From contig JBCDFR010000007.1 of NCBI GenBank assembly GCA_039177505.1, positions 1-64,000 of the forward strand: a DNA stretch of 64,000 nt. Direction: 5' to 3'. Shown here in pieces: positions 9,001 through 16,916 of this stretch. Under the pieces are notes generated by a model, which ran no database searches, was not told the origin of the DNA, and saw only the letters and a program-made list of their open reading frames with translations. How positions within the stretch are numbered: the first letter of the stretch is position 1; each line of letters starts with the position of its first letter. The DNA is from JABSQH01 sp039177505 (GTDB taxonomy: Bacteria; Actinomycetota; Acidimicrobiia; Acidimicrobiales; Ilumatobacteraceae). The position numbers and the translations under genes were made by a program.

Positions 9001-9802
9001 CTACGCCTCGGAGAATCGCGATGCGCTCGTGATGTGGGAAGCGCAGTTCGGTGATTTCGTCAACGGCGCCCAGATCGTGATCGACCAGTACATCGTGGCG
9101 GCCGAAGACAAGTGGGACGAACACAACGGGCTCGTGCTGCTCCTCCCGCACGGTTACGAGGGGCAAGGGCCCGAGCACAGCTCGGCGCGCATCGAGCGCT
9201 TCCTCACCCTGGCCGCCGAAGACAACATGCACATCGCCAACGCCACCACGGCAGCGAACTTCTTCCATCTGCTCCGTCGGCAGGTGCATTCGGCTCGCCG
9301 CACGCCGCTGATCGTGTACACCCCCAACCAGGGGCTGCGGATGAAGCAGACGCGCTCGCCGATCGACGCCCTGACGCAGGGCTCGTTCCAGGAGCTCCTC
9401 GACGACCCCATCAACGAGCGTGATGATTTCGATCCCGAGTCCGTGACGCGGCTGGTCTTCTGCTCGGGCAAGGTTGCCTGGGACGCAATTGCCGAGCGCG
9501 ACGCCCGCGACGCCCCGGTCGCGGTGATTCGCATCGAGCAGCTGTATCCCCTGCCGACCGATCAGATGCTGGAGCTGCTCGAGCGTTACCCCAACGCCCG
9601 CGAGCTGCGGTGGCTGCAGGAGGAACCCGAGAACATGGGCCCGTGGAAGTTCATCGAGCACAACGTGTGGCGGGTGAAGGATCAGGGGTACGACCTGCGC
9701 CATGTCGCCCGGATCGAGTCGGGGAGCCCAGCGACAGGCTCGAAGACCATCCACGATCAAGAGCTGGCCGAGATGATGGAGCGGCTGTTCCGCGACCTGT
9801 AG
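6059..9802 (+). CDS. kgd: Multifunctional 2-oxoglutarate dehydrogenase/decarboxylase (fused E2-E1)
   Basis: A 1247-residue protein, close to the mycobacterial Kgd length. Domains in order: a short N-terminal arm (WLVEEMYERF, SWREFFADY), a Pro/Ala-rich linker about residues 55-110, an E2-type acyltransferase domain about 125-345 with the catalytic DHRIIQGAESG near residue 338, and an E1 domain from about 375 with GMAHRGRLNVL, the thiamin-diphosphate region GDAAFAGQGVV near 666 and NNQIGFTT near 700. There is no lipoyl domain. In the TCA cycle this enzyme decarboxylates 2-oxoglutarate and, with a separate E3/E2, makes succinyl-CoA. The GTG at 6059 is preferred to the GTG at 5900 because the extension has no family match and a -10 hexamer sits 6 nt before 6059. 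Confidence 0.95.
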   Translation: MTTTDLPDEGRSADFGANSWLVEEMYERFVSNPESVSDSWREFFADYRSQTPTVAAAAAASPHVQAAVAEHRDPDVPGVVEPGPLHAPAAGAAPAASPPPAPEPAANGAAAATPPKQETPDEEPPGKPIRGAGKAIVTNMEKSLGVPTATSFRNVPAKLLEVNRKVINGFRARSGQTKVSFTHLIGYAIVRAIADEVPAMNNTFLEGPDGPRIIRNEHVNMGLAVDVANDDGSRNLVVPVLRNAEELDFAGFLVAYEEIIRKVRNKKLTIDDFQGANVSLTNPGTIGTVQSVPRLMPGQGLIVGVGTIDYPAEFEGADRRNLSQIGISKVVTVTSTYDHRIIQGAESGLFLKRVHELLLGEHDFYEDIFHSLDMPYESVQWRPDTNPIDREEAMLAKQMAVAKLIRVHRVRGHLIADLDPLRWKEPRTPKELDPATYGLTIWDLDREFLTDGVGGVDKMRLGDLLGVLRDAYSRTIGVEYMHIQNTDEQRWIQAHIEGPNHDFDMGEKMRILERLNAAESFERFLATKYVGTKRFGIEGAESAIPILDEILSNAADASFDSAVIGMAHRGRLNVLSNIMGKSYEAIFSEFEGHLDPTSVQGSGDVKYHLGASGKYVSPDGADIPIELAANPSHLETVGPLVMGMARAKQDQIEPPGAFTVLPLVIHGDAAFAGQGVVAEAFAMSDTGGYRIGGTIHLIINNQIGFTTAPQYARSSLYCSDVAKTVQAPIFHVNGDDPEACVRVARLAWEYRQAFHKDVVIDMVCYRRHGHNEGDDPSYTQPLMYKAISERRSVRKLYVESLVRRGDITVEEAEEALGDYNDKLQVALDETRSQAPGEITAARPPRALGVLPPIATGVGRPELDRIFQQLTDYPDGFEIHPKLARQFDTRAKMYSDGEVDWALAEAMAIGSLVLEGRTVRLAGQDSRRGTFSHRHAALIDFESGTPWIPLNAFESGDRDDRGKFFVYDSLLSEYAALGFEYGYASENRDALVMWEAQFGDFVNGAQIVIDQYIVAAEDKWDEHNGLVLLLPHGYEGQGPEHSSARIERFLTLAAEDNMHIANATTAANFFHLLRRQVHSARRTPLIVYTPNQGLRMKQTRSPIDALTQGSFQELLDDPINERDDFDPESVTRLVFCSGKVAWDAIAERDARDAPVAVIRIEQLYPLPTDQMLELLERYPNARELRWLQEEPENMGPWKFIEHNVWRVKDQGYDLRHVARIESGSPATGSKTIHDQELAEMMERLFRDL

Positions 9803-9829
9803 CGGACCGCTGTACCCACCGGGCGCCCA

Positions 9830-9883
9830 CCCGAAATTGTCGCAATTCCGTGCGAAAGACGCACGAAATCCCCGGTTTTTCGG
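9830..9883. repeat. Dispersed palindromic repeat, copy B
   Basis: Reads AATTCCGTGCG, five bases, CGCACGAAAT, then CCCCGGTTTTTCGG. The hexamers CGTGCG (9849-9854) and CGCACG (9860-9865) pair. It lies between the convergent kgd and HAD genes, as expected for a bidirectional terminator, and matches copy A and copies C/D in reverse orientation. Confidence 0.6.
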
Positions 9884-9927
9884 TCGGGACTATCGGTCGG
9901 GATTATCGGGACTATCGGTCGGGATTA
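9882..9927. repeat. Short tandem repeat, 13-bp unit GGTCGGGAYTATC
   Basis: Units at 9882-9894 and 9895-9907 differ by one base; a third, shortened unit follows at 9908-9916, and a fourth begins at 9917 and runs into the stop codon of the HAD gene. It starts at the edge of repeat copy B. Confidence 0.7.
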
Positions 9928-10542
9928 AAGGTGCAGCACTGATGTGAGATCGGCGATGGCGAGGGCGGGATCGGTGACCTTGATCGTCGTCATGCCCATC
10001 GCTTTGGCCGGCTTCAGATTGATGCCGAGATCATCGAGAAAGACGCACTCGCGGGGCTCGACGCCCACTGTGTCGCATGCGATCTCGTAGAACCGGACCT
10101 CTGGTTTCCGTACGCCGACCTTGCTCGACTCGATCACGTGGTCGAAGCGCTCCATCACGGCGTGCACGTCGGGACGTACCGCGCGCGGATCGGCTGACAC
10201 GACGTTGTTGGTAAGACAAGCGGTGCGATAACCAGCCGCGATGACGCGGTCGAGCATGTCGACCATCTCAGGTCGGATGTCGCCGGCGAGCAGCGCCAGC
10301 ACGTCAGCGCCGGGCACTCGATGGCCGAGTTGCTCGGACTCCTCAGCGAACAGTCGGTCGAACTCCGCTGGACCGATCTCGCTGCGTTCGAGTAACGCCC
10401 ACGCGTTCGAGTCGGGATTCGTCGCGTTGACCGATCGAATCAAGCCCGGCGGCACGCCGCGTTCACGTTCGTACCGGTCGAATGCGTCGAAGGGGCTCGA
10501 CAAGATGACGCCCCCGAAGTCCCAGAGCACTGCCCGAATCAC
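9925..10542 (-). CDS. HAD-superfamily hydrolase
   Basis: A 205-residue haloacid-dehalogenase-like hydrolase. Motif I is WDFGGVI near residue 9, with Asp as nucleophile but Gly where many phosphatases have the second Asp; this variant is common in the subfamily that includes epoxide-hydrolase N-terminal-like phosphatases. Motif II is CLTNN, the motif III Lys is in SKVGVRKPE, and motif IV is FLDDLGINL. The GTG start gives the usual N-terminus VIRAVLWDFGG; an upstream reading to 11322 is a shadow of the divergent gene. Substrate unknown. Confidence 0.8.
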   Translation of the reverse strand: MIRAVLWDFGGVILSSPFDAFDRYERERGVPPGLIRSVNATNPDSNAWALLERSEIGPAEFDRLFAEESEQLGHRVPGADVLALLAGDIRPEMVDMLDRVIAAGYRTACLTNNVVSADPRAVRPDVHAVMERFDHVIESSKVGVRKPEVRFYEIACDTVGVEPRECVFLDDLGINLKPAKAMGMTTIKVTDPALAIADLTSVLHL

Positions 10543-10550
10543 GGTTGGCG

Positions 10551-10558
10551 AGCCTACG
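10551..10558. promoter_or_regulatory. Overlapping divergent -10 hexamers between HAD and NYN genes
   Basis: AGCCTACGAT contains TAGGCT on the minus strand (10551-10556, 8 nt from the HAD GTG) and TACGAT on the plus strand (10555-10560), sharing TA. On the plus side the start codon is further downstream (10591), so that transcript would have a short leader. Confidence 0.45.
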
Positions 10559-10590
10559 ATGGCCGCGCCGATGAGCAGGAATGACACCAC

Positions 10591-12063
10591 ATGAGTGCAC
10601 TGGGTGACATCACCCACGTCGTTGTCGACGGCTCGAACATCGCCACCGAAGGACGCTCGCTCCCGAGCCTCTCCCAACTCAACGATGCGGTGATGGCCTT
10701 CATCGAAGACCACCCCGACGCAGCGGTGACCGTCGTCGTCGACGCCACGTTCGGGCACCGCATCGACAAGTCGGAGGTTGCGGCATTCGAAGAGGGAGTG
10801 TCGAACAACGAGCTTGTTGCGCCACCGGCCGGAGCCGTCGGCCGCGGCGACGCGTTCGTGCTCCAGATCGCCGACAAGGCGAACGCGGTCGTGTTGTCGA
10901 ACGACTCGTTTCAGGAGTTCCACGGCACCTACGCCTGGCTTTTCGACGAGGGACGGCTGGTCGGTGGCAAGCCGGTGCCACACGTCGGGTGGGTCTTCGT
11001 CGCCCGGGTTCCGGTCCGCGGGCCGGTGAGCCGGAAGGCGACGGCCAAGAAGCGAGCTGAGAAACGGGCGTCGCGCCGTTCGAGCACACGTGCCAGTGAG
11101 CCGATGCCAGTGCCAACCGCGCCGCCGCCGTATCCGACCGGTGACGCCGCACAGGCAGACGCGCCGGCCGCTACGACGGCCGCCGCCGGCTCCGACACGA
11201 CGCGGGCACGGGCCCCGCGCAAGGACGAGATGGTCAATGAGCTGCTCCCGTTCCTCGAGTTCGTCGAACACCACCCGGTCGGTACGAGCGTCAACGCCAC
11301 GGTCGCCAGCTACAGCTCGCACGGCGCCTACATCACCATCGGCGACGACGTTCGGGGATACGTCCCGCTGCGACTCATGGGCGACCCGGCGCCGACGAGT
11401 GCTCGCAAGGTGCTCACCATCGACGAATCGATTACCGCTGTCGTCGTCGACTTCGCGCCCGGTCGGCGGAGTATCGACTGCGCCCTGCCAGACATGGCCG
11501 CCAAGGCACTCGCTGACGCCGCTGGGTCGGCCGACGAAGGCGGCATCGCTGCCGCCGACGAAGTGGTGTCATCCGACGGAGACAGCACAGTGCCCGACGA
11601 GCCACCGGTCTCCGCCGAAGCGCCCGTTGAGCCGGTAGCAGAGTCCGTGGGCGACGGTGGTCCATCGTCTGAAGTCGCAACGGCCGAATCGGCCGACAAC
11701 GGACAGGCTCGGACGAAGCGGGCGCGCAAGAAGCGGGCGACGAAGAAAGTGGCCGCTAAGAAGCAGGCGGCCGCCAAGAAGACGTCGGCCAAGCAGGCCG
11801 CAGCGAAGAAGACCACGGCCAAGAAGACCGCCGCCAGAAAAGCCACGGCCAACAAGCCTGCGAAGAGGTCGACTGCCAAGAAGACAGTGGCGACGCAGAC
11901 GCAGAAAAAGGCGGCAAAGCAGACGGCGAAGAAGAAGGTGGCAAAGAAGAAGGCGACAACGAACAAAGCCGCCAGGCAGCGGGCGCGTACGAAGACGAAC
12001 ACCGAGACACCGAACACCGAGCAGATTGCGACACCCCTGCCGCTGTCGACGGAGGAGACCTGA
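10591..12063 (+). CDS. NYN/Zc3h12a-like ribonuclease domain + S1 domain + histone-H1-like Lys/Ala tail
   Basis: A 490-residue protein of unusual architecture. Residues about 5-145 look like a NYN/PIN-like (Zc3h12a-type) RNase domain: VVVDGSNIATEG with Asp13, VVVDATFGHRID, and GRGDAFVLQIAD ... VVLSNDSFQEF supply spaced acidic residues. Residues about 213-300 form an S1 RNA-binding domain (VGTSVNATVASYSSHGAYITI ... GYVPLRL). From about 372 to 470 comes a tail rich in AKK, ATAKK and TAKK repeats like the C-terminus of histone H1 or mycobacterial HupB. A basic, proline-rich linker joins the first two. I infer an RNA endonuclease or RNA-binding factor held to nucleic acid by the tail. Its stop overlaps the xthA start (TGATG), implying translational coupling. 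Confidence 0.75.
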   Translation: MSALGDITHVVVDGSNIATEGRSLPSLSQLNDAVMAFIEDHPDAAVTVVVDATFGHRIDKSEVAAFEEGVSNNELVAPPAGAVGRGDAFVLQIADKANAVVLSNDSFQEFHGTYAWLFDEGRLVGGKPVPHVGWVFVARVPVRGPVSRKATAKKRAEKRASRRSSTRASEPMPVPTAPPPYPTGDAAQADAPAATTAAAGSDTTRARAPRKDEMVNELLPFLEFVEHHPVGTSVNATVASYSSHGAYITIGDDVRGYVPLRLMGDPAPTSARKVLTIDESITAVVVDFAPGRRSIDCALPDMAAKALADAAGSADEGGIAAADEVVSSDGDSTVPDEPPVSAEAPVEPVAESVGDGGPSSEVATAESADNGQARTKRARKKRATKKVAAKKQAAAKKTSAKQAAAKKTTAKKTAARKATANKPAKRSTAKKTVATQTQKKAAKQTAKKKVAKKKATTNKAARQRARTKTNTETPNTEQIATPLPLSTEET

Positions 12064-12830
12064 TGCGCGTCGTCACCTGGAACGTCAACTCGCTGCGCGC
12101 CAGGCAAGAGCGTGTCGAGGAGTGGTTGACCGATGTTGCGCCCGACATCGTCCTGTTGCAGGAGACGAAGCTCGCCGACGATGCCTTTCCGACGCTGGCC
12201 TTCGAGGCCCTCGGATACAGCGCCGCCCACTACGGCCAAGGGCAATGGAACGGCGTGGCCATCCTCTCCAAGGTGGGCCTCGACGATGTGGTCGCCAACT
12301 TCGCCGAAGGGATCGAGCCCGACCCCGACGCTCGGATCATCACCGCCACCTGCGGCGGGGTGCGTGTCAGTTCTGTGTACGTGCCCAACGGTCGCAGCCT
12401 CGACGACCCGCACTACGAGTACAAACTCTCGTGGCTCGACCGCTTGCGCACCCACTTGGAACACGAGTCGTCCGACGCGGTGATCGTCGGCGGCGACTTC
12501 AACATCGCACCTGACGATCGAGACGTGTGGGATCCGGCCAAGGTCAACGGTGCCACGCACGTCAGTCAGCCCGAGCGAGACCGGCTGCAGGCGCTACTCG
12601 ATCTCGGTCTGGTCGACGTGTTCCGAGACCACCACGACTCCGATCGGGTGTACTCCTGGTGGGACTACCGCCGTGGTGACTTCCACCAGGGCCGCGGCAT
12701 GCGCATCGATCTGATCCTGTGCTCAGCGCCTGTGGCCGAGCAGGTCGAGTTCGCCATCGTCGACCGCAACGCCCGCAAGGGCAAACAACCGAGCGACCAC
12801 GCGCCTGTCGTGGTCGACGTAGCACGTTGA
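12063..12830 (+). CDS. xthA: Exodeoxyribonuclease III
   Basis: A 255-residue exonuclease III of the AP endonuclease/EEP fold, acting in base excision repair. Seen: MRVVTWNVNSLRAR, the catalytic Glu in LLQETKL, VSSVYVPNGR, GGDFNIAPDD with the Asp-x-Asn pair, YSWWDYR and the C-terminal PSDHAPVV with the catalytic Asp-His. The ATG overlaps the stop of the upstream NYN-S1 gene by one base, so both are read from one transcript. It faces uvrD2 tail to tail. Confidence 0.93.
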   Translation: MRVVTWNVNSLRARQERVEEWLTDVAPDIVLLQETKLADDAFPTLAFEALGYSAAHYGQGQWNGVAILSKVGLDDVVANFAEGIEPDPDARIITATCGGVRVSSVYVPNGRSLDDPHYEYKLSWLDRLRTHLEHESSDAVIVGGDFNIAPDDRDVWDPAKVNGATHVSQPERDRLQALLDLGLVDVFRDHHDSDRVYSWWDYRRGDFHQGRGMRIDLILCSAPVAEQVEFAIVDRNARKGKQPSDHAPVVVDVAR

Positions 12831-12845
12831 CGGCGCCGCGCCGTC
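12829..12845. terminator. Stem-loop between convergent xthA and uvrD2
   Basis: GACGGCG (12829-12835) pairs with CGCCGTC (12839-12845) around a 3-base loop, and overlaps the xthA stop. No U-tract on either side. Position between two convergent genes suggests a shared terminator. Confidence 0.5.
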
Positions 12846-12846
12846 G

Positions 12847-14721
12847 TCAGAGCAGCTCGTCGATCTGTGGTGCCAAGCGGCGCGCCGTAATGGGGCCGAG
12901 CGATGTCACCGCCTCGAGTTCTTCCGGTGTGCGCGGCCGCTCGGCGGCGATCGCTGCGAGGTCACGGTCACTGAGCCATACCGCTGGCAACACGCGGGCT
13001 CGGCGGGCCGCGTCGTCGCGCCACGCCCGCAACGACGCGGTCACCGGATCCGGGGCCGGCCGCCGGACTCGGCGCGGGGGAGGACTGGGCTCGGGCGCAT
13101 CGAGGCGGAGGCCGTCGAGCAGCGGACTGGGTCGCCGGGCGTAGCCGCCGCGACGGGCGGCACTGGTGATCATGAGCTCGTCGGTCGCCCGGGTGAGCGC
13201 GACGTACAACAAGCGCGCCTCTTCGGCTTTGGCGGGTTGGGTCGACGCCGACTTGTGGGGAACCAGACCGGTCTCCACGCCAGTCACGATCACCGTCCGC
13301 CACTCGCGACCTTTGGCCGAATGGAACGTGAGGAGTTCGACACCCCCGTTCGTAGCGGTCCCGAACGGATCGTTCGTTGCCACCCACGCACGAAATCCCC
13401 GCCCGTCGCCGCCGGGCTGGTCGCGCAAGTACGTCAGCACGGCCGCTGCGACGGTGCGCTCGTCGACTTGACTCGACCGCGCCGAGTCGGCCGGAGTGTC
13501 GACGGTGTCGAGCGTGTCGTGAGCGAATGCCCGCAGCCGATCCGTGCCACCGAGCGCTGCCACCTGGCGCACGATGCTGTCTGGGCCCGACTCGGTCGCC
13601 GCCTGTCGCACCGGAATCCCGGCCGCCTCGATCGCCGTACGCAGTGGATCGATCTGCGCGTTGGTGCGGGCCAGCACGGCGACGTCGCCGCGGCCGAGCT
13701 GGGGATGTTCGAGGGCCTTCAGAGCGGCGACGACCATGACCCCTTCGCCCTGCTCGTCGTCGGCGGTGACGCGGCGCACTGCCGCGCCGTCGGCCCGCGC
13801 CGACCGAAGCTCGAACGGTTGTCCTGACCGTTCGAGAGCGTGCACGCCCGCGCTGACGACCTGTGGCGTGCAGCGGTGGTTCACCGGAAGGTAGATCACC
13901 TCGACGCCAGGGAAACGGCGGTCGACGTCGACGAGCAGGTCCGGGTCGGCGCCGTTGAATCCGTAGATCGATTGCGCCGGGTCGCCGACCAGGAACAGGT
14001 CGTCGCGGCCGGCGCGGAGCGCGTTGACGAGAGCGTGCTGGAGTGGGTTTAGGTCTTGGCTCTCGTCGACGAGCACGTGCCGAAAGCGCCACTGCAGCGC
14101 TTCGGCGAACTCCGGATGCCGACGCATCTCCCGAACGGTGAGGCCGAGCACGTCGTCGAAGTCGATCACGCCGCGGCGCCGCTTGAGCTGTTCGACGTCG
14201 GCGAATGCGGCGGCGGCCCGTTCGACACCCGTCGAAGGTCGTCTCCCGCTCCGGCGGGCTGCGGCGGCGTAGTCGCGAGCAGCGATCCCGCGCGCCGACG
14301 CCCAGTCGATTTCGGCGAGAAACGTCGGCACGGCCCGACGGTCGCTAGCGTCGACGGCGTCGCGGATCAGGCGTCGCCGGTCGGCAGCTACCGTCGGTCG
14401 CCGACGGTCGGTTGCTGCGTAGCGCTCCTCGAGCACGCGCAACATCACCGAGTGGAACGTGCCGGCCTCGACAGGTTCGCGTAGGCCGAGTGAACGAAGT
14501 CGGCGTCGGAGTTCGCTGGCCGCTTCCCGGGTGAAGGTGAGCGCGAGCGTGTGCCGACCGTCAGCCGTCTCGTTGGCGATGCGGTAGGCGATGCGCCGTG
14601 TCAAGACACGTGTCTTTCCCGAGCCGGCGCCGGCGATCACGGCGACGAGTCGAGACTCGGTGGTGACCGCCGCCCGCTGGTCGGGGTCGAGGTCGGCGAG
14701 CAGCGCCTCGGTGTCGGTCAC
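12847..14721 (-). CDS. uvrD2: UvrD2-like superfamily 1 DNA helicase with HRDC domain
   Basis: A 624-residue 3'-5' helicase of the UvrD/Rep/PcrA family. Motifs in order: Walker A AGAGSGKT near residue 33, VDESQDLN (motif II), QSIYGFNGADPD (motif III), HRCTPQVV (motif IV), LLTFHSAKGREW (motif V) and LLYVALTRATDEL (motif VI). A C-terminal HRDC-like domain (RTPEELEAVTSLGPITARRLAPQI) makes it resemble mycobacterial UvrD2, but the tetracysteine segment I recall in that protein is not visible. The GTG at 14721 is chosen because a TAGTAT hexamer precedes it by 7 nt; the longer frame to 14877 overlaps uvrB. It shares a LexA box with uvrB. Confidence 0.85.
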   Translation of the reverse strand: MTDTEALLADLDPDQRAAVTTESRLVAVIAGAGSGKTRVLTRRIAYRIANETADGRHTLALTFTREAASELRRRLRSLGLREPVEAGTFHSVMLRVLEERYAATDRRRPTVAADRRRLIRDAVDASDRRAVPTFLAEIDWASARGIAARDYAAAARRSGRRPSTGVERAAAAFADVEQLKRRRGVIDFDDVLGLTVREMRRHPEFAEALQWRFRHVLVDESQDLNPLQHALVNALRAGRDDLFLVGDPAQSIYGFNGADPDLLVDVDRRFPGVEVIYLPVNHRCTPQVVSAGVHALERSGQPFELRSARADGAAVRRVTADDEQGEGVMVVAALKALEHPQLGRGDVAVLARTNAQIDPLRTAIEAAGIPVRQAATESGPDSIVRQVAALGGTDRLRAFAHDTLDTVDTPADSARSSQVDERTVAAAVLTYLRDQPGGDGRGFRAWVATNDPFGTATNGGVELLTFHSAKGREWRTVIVTGVETGLVPHKSASTQPAKAEEARLLYVALTRATDELMITSAARRGGYARRPSPLLDGLRLDAPEPSPPPRRVRRPAPDPVTASLRAWRDDAARRARVLPAVWLSDRDLAAIAAERPRTPEELEAVTSLGPITARRLAPQIDELL

Positions 14722-14728
14722 CCAGTGG

Positions 14729-14788
14729 ATACTACGGCGATTCAGGAAGCAAACATGTGTTCGATGTCGTTGGTGTGCGCTGTAGAGT
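14729..14788. promoter_or_regulatory. Divergent leaderless promoters of uvrD2 and uvrB
   Basis: On the minus strand TAGTAT (14729-14734) is 7 nt from the uvrD2 GTG. On the plus strand TAGAGT (14783-14788) is 6 nt from the uvrB GTG at 14795. The LexA box at 14749-14764 covers the expected -35 regions of both. Confidence 0.6.
14749..14764. promoter_or_regulatory. LexA (SOS) box serving uvrD2 and uvrB
   Basis: GCAAACATGTGTTCGA matches the actinobacterial SOS box TCGAAC-N4-GTTCGA with changes only in the left arm. A single box between two divergent -10 elements would let LexA repress both genes. Confidence 0.65.
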
Positions 14789-14794
14789 TGCGCC

Positions 14795-16909
14795 GTGACC
14801 GACGTGGCCGACGACGCACCCACGACCGACCGTTCGAGCTTCGAGCAGGAGCTGCTCGACAACGTGCCGGCGAGCAACTACGGCACGGTCGTCGAACCGC
14901 TGGCGGTCGTCTCCGACTTCGCCCCGGCCGGCGATCAGCCCGCCGCCATCGAGTCGCTCGCCGCAGGTATCGACGGCGGGGAACGCTTCCAGACGCTGCT
15001 CGGCATCACCGGGTCGGGCAAGTCGGCCACCATTGCCTGGACGATCGAGCAGGTGCAGCGACCGACGTTGATCCTGGCCCCCAACAAGTCCCTCGCCGCC
15101 CAGCTGGCGCAGGAGATGCGTGAGTTCTTCCCGAACAATCGAGTCGAGTACTTCGTCAGCTACTACGACTATTACCAACCCGAGGCGTACATCCCGTCGA
15201 GCGACACCTACATCGAGAAAGACAGTTCCATCAACGACGAGATTGATCGTCTGCGGCACTCCGCAACCGCTGCGTTGCTCACTCGTCGCGATGTGATCGT
15301 CGTCGCGTCGGTGTCGTGCATCTACGGCATGGGCAACCCCGACGAATACCGGGGCCAGTTGCTCGACCTCAACGTCGGCATCGACTACGACATGCGCAGC
15401 ATCCTGCGGCGCCTGGTCGACATGCAGTACGACCGCAACGACATGACGCTCGGTCGTGGCAACTTCCGAGTCCGCGGCGACACCATCGAGATCCATCCGG
15501 CCTACGAAGAGTCGGTTCTGCGCGTCGAGATGTTCGGCGACACGGTCGACCGCATCACCACCCTCGACCCGCTCACCGGCGAGCAGCTCAGCGAGATCGA
15601 GCGAGCTCACGTGTTCCCCGCAACGCACTACGTCACGGGCGCCGAGCGTCTGGCGGTGGCGATGGGCAAGATCGAGGCCGAGCTACAGCAGCGGCTGCAG
15701 CACCTCGAGGAGAACGACAAGCTGCTCGAAGTGCAGCGCCTGCGGATGCGTACGCAGTACGACCTCGAGATGATGAGCGAGGTCGGCTACTGCAACGGCA
15801 TCGAGAACTACTCGATGCATCTCGATGGACGCGAGTACGGCGAGCCGCCGTTCACGCTGCTCGACTACTTCCCGGACGACTTCTTGTTGGTGGTCGACGA
15901 GAGCCACGTCGCCGTGCCGCAGTTGCACGGTCAGTACGCCGGCGACCGCAGCCGCAAAGACGTGCTGGTCGAGCACGGTTTCCGCCTCCCGTCAGCGCGC
16001 GACAACCGGCCGCTGACGTTCGATGAGGTACTCGAACGGATCAACCAGTGTGTGTTCCTCTCGGCCACGCCGGGGGAGTACGAGCTACGCGTGTCCGACC
16101 GCGTCGTCGAGCAGATCGTCAGGCCGACCGGGCTGGTCGACCCCGAGGTGATCGTCAAGCCCACCAAGGGGCAGATCGATGATCTGATGGAGATGGTCGA
16201 GGGCCGCGTCACCCGCGGCGAGCGCGTGCTGGTGACGACGCTGACCAAGAAGATGGCCGAGGACCTCACCGACTACCTCCTCGAACAGGGCCTGCGGGTG
16301 CGTTATCTGCACTCGAACATCGACACGATTCAACGCATCGAGATCCTCCGGGCGTTGCGCCTCGGCGAGTTCGATGTGCTGGTCGGGATCAATCTGTTGC
16401 GCGAGGGACTCGACCTTCCCGAGGTGTCGCTCGTGTCGATCCTCGACGCTGACAAGGAAGGGTTCCTCCGATCCGAGACGTCGCTCATTCAGATGATCGG
16501 CCGGGCCGCACGCAACGTGGCAGGCCAGGTCGTGATGTACGCCGACAAGATGACCGACTCGATGACCGCGGCGATCGACGAGACCAAGCGCCGCCGCAAC
16601 CTGCAGCTGGCGTACAACGAAGAACACGGCATCGACCCGCAGACCGTGCGCAAGGCGGTCGGCGACATCCTCTCCATCCTGAGACCCGACGACACCGCTC
16701 CGGTGCCCGGGAAGGACCGTCGCCGCCAGCGCGAGCGCGAGAAGGTGCAACGCGACCTCAAGTCGCTGCCCGAGCAGGAACTCGGTCGGCTCGTCCAGAC
16801 GCTCGAGGCCGAGATGCACGAGGCGTCGGCGGAGCTCAAGTTCGAGTACGCCGCCAAACTCCGCGACGAGATCGCCGACCTCCGCCGCGAACTCCGCGAC
16901 GCCCGCTAA
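14795..16909 (+). CDS. uvrB: Excinuclease ABC subunit UvrB
   Basis: A 704-residue UvrB, the damage-verifying helicase-like subunit of nucleotide excision repair. Walker A is GITGSGKSAT near residue 72; the beta-hairpin region FVSYYDYYQPEAYIP is near 124; motif II is VVDESH near 367; motifs V/VI are GINLLREGLDLPEVS and QMIGRAARN. A C-terminal UVR domain (EMHEASAELKFEYAAKLRDE) binds UvrC. The GTG start follows TAGAGT by 6 nt and begins MTDVADDAP. Expected to be SOS-induced through the adjacent LexA box. Confidence 0.97.
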   Translation: MTDVADDAPTTDRSSFEQELLDNVPASNYGTVVEPLAVVSDFAPAGDQPAAIESLAAGIDGGERFQTLLGITGSGKSATIAWTIEQVQRPTLILAPNKSLAAQLAQEMREFFPNNRVEYFVSYYDYYQPEAYIPSSDTYIEKDSSINDEIDRLRHSATAALLTRRDVIVVASVSCIYGMGNPDEYRGQLLDLNVGIDYDMRSILRRLVDMQYDRNDMTLGRGNFRVRGDTIEIHPAYEESVLRVEMFGDTVDRITTLDPLTGEQLSEIERAHVFPATHYVTGAERLAVAMGKIEAELQQRLQHLEENDKLLEVQRLRMRTQYDLEMMSEVGYCNGIENYSMHLDGREYGEPPFTLLDYFPDDFLLVVDESHVAVPQLHGQYAGDRSRKDVLVEHGFRLPSARDNRPLTFDEVLERINQCVFLSATPGEYELRVSDRVVEQIVRPTGLVDPEVIVKPTKGQIDDLMEMVEGRVTRGERVLVTTLTKKMAEDLTDYLLEQGLRVRYLHSNIDTIQRIEILRALRLGEFDVLVGINLLREGLDLPEVSLVSILDADKEGFLRSETSLIQMIGRAARNVAGQVVMYADKMTDSMTAAIDETKRRRNLQLAYNEEHGIDPQTVRKAVGDILSILRPDDTAPVPGKDRRRQREREKVQRDLKSLPEQELGRLVQTLEAEMHEASAELKFEYAAKLRDEIADLRRELRDAR

Positions 16910-16916
16910 GCCCTCA

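Noticed and set aside
11704..12010. Lys/Ala tail region as a DNA repeat or satellite
   Set aside because: The repetition is at protein level (AKK/TAKK units) and lies in frame within the NYN-S1 gene.
14721..14877. Longer start for the uvrD2 frame at 14877
   Set aside because: It would overlap uvrB by more than 80 bp; GTG 14721 has a -10 hexamer 7 nt upstream.
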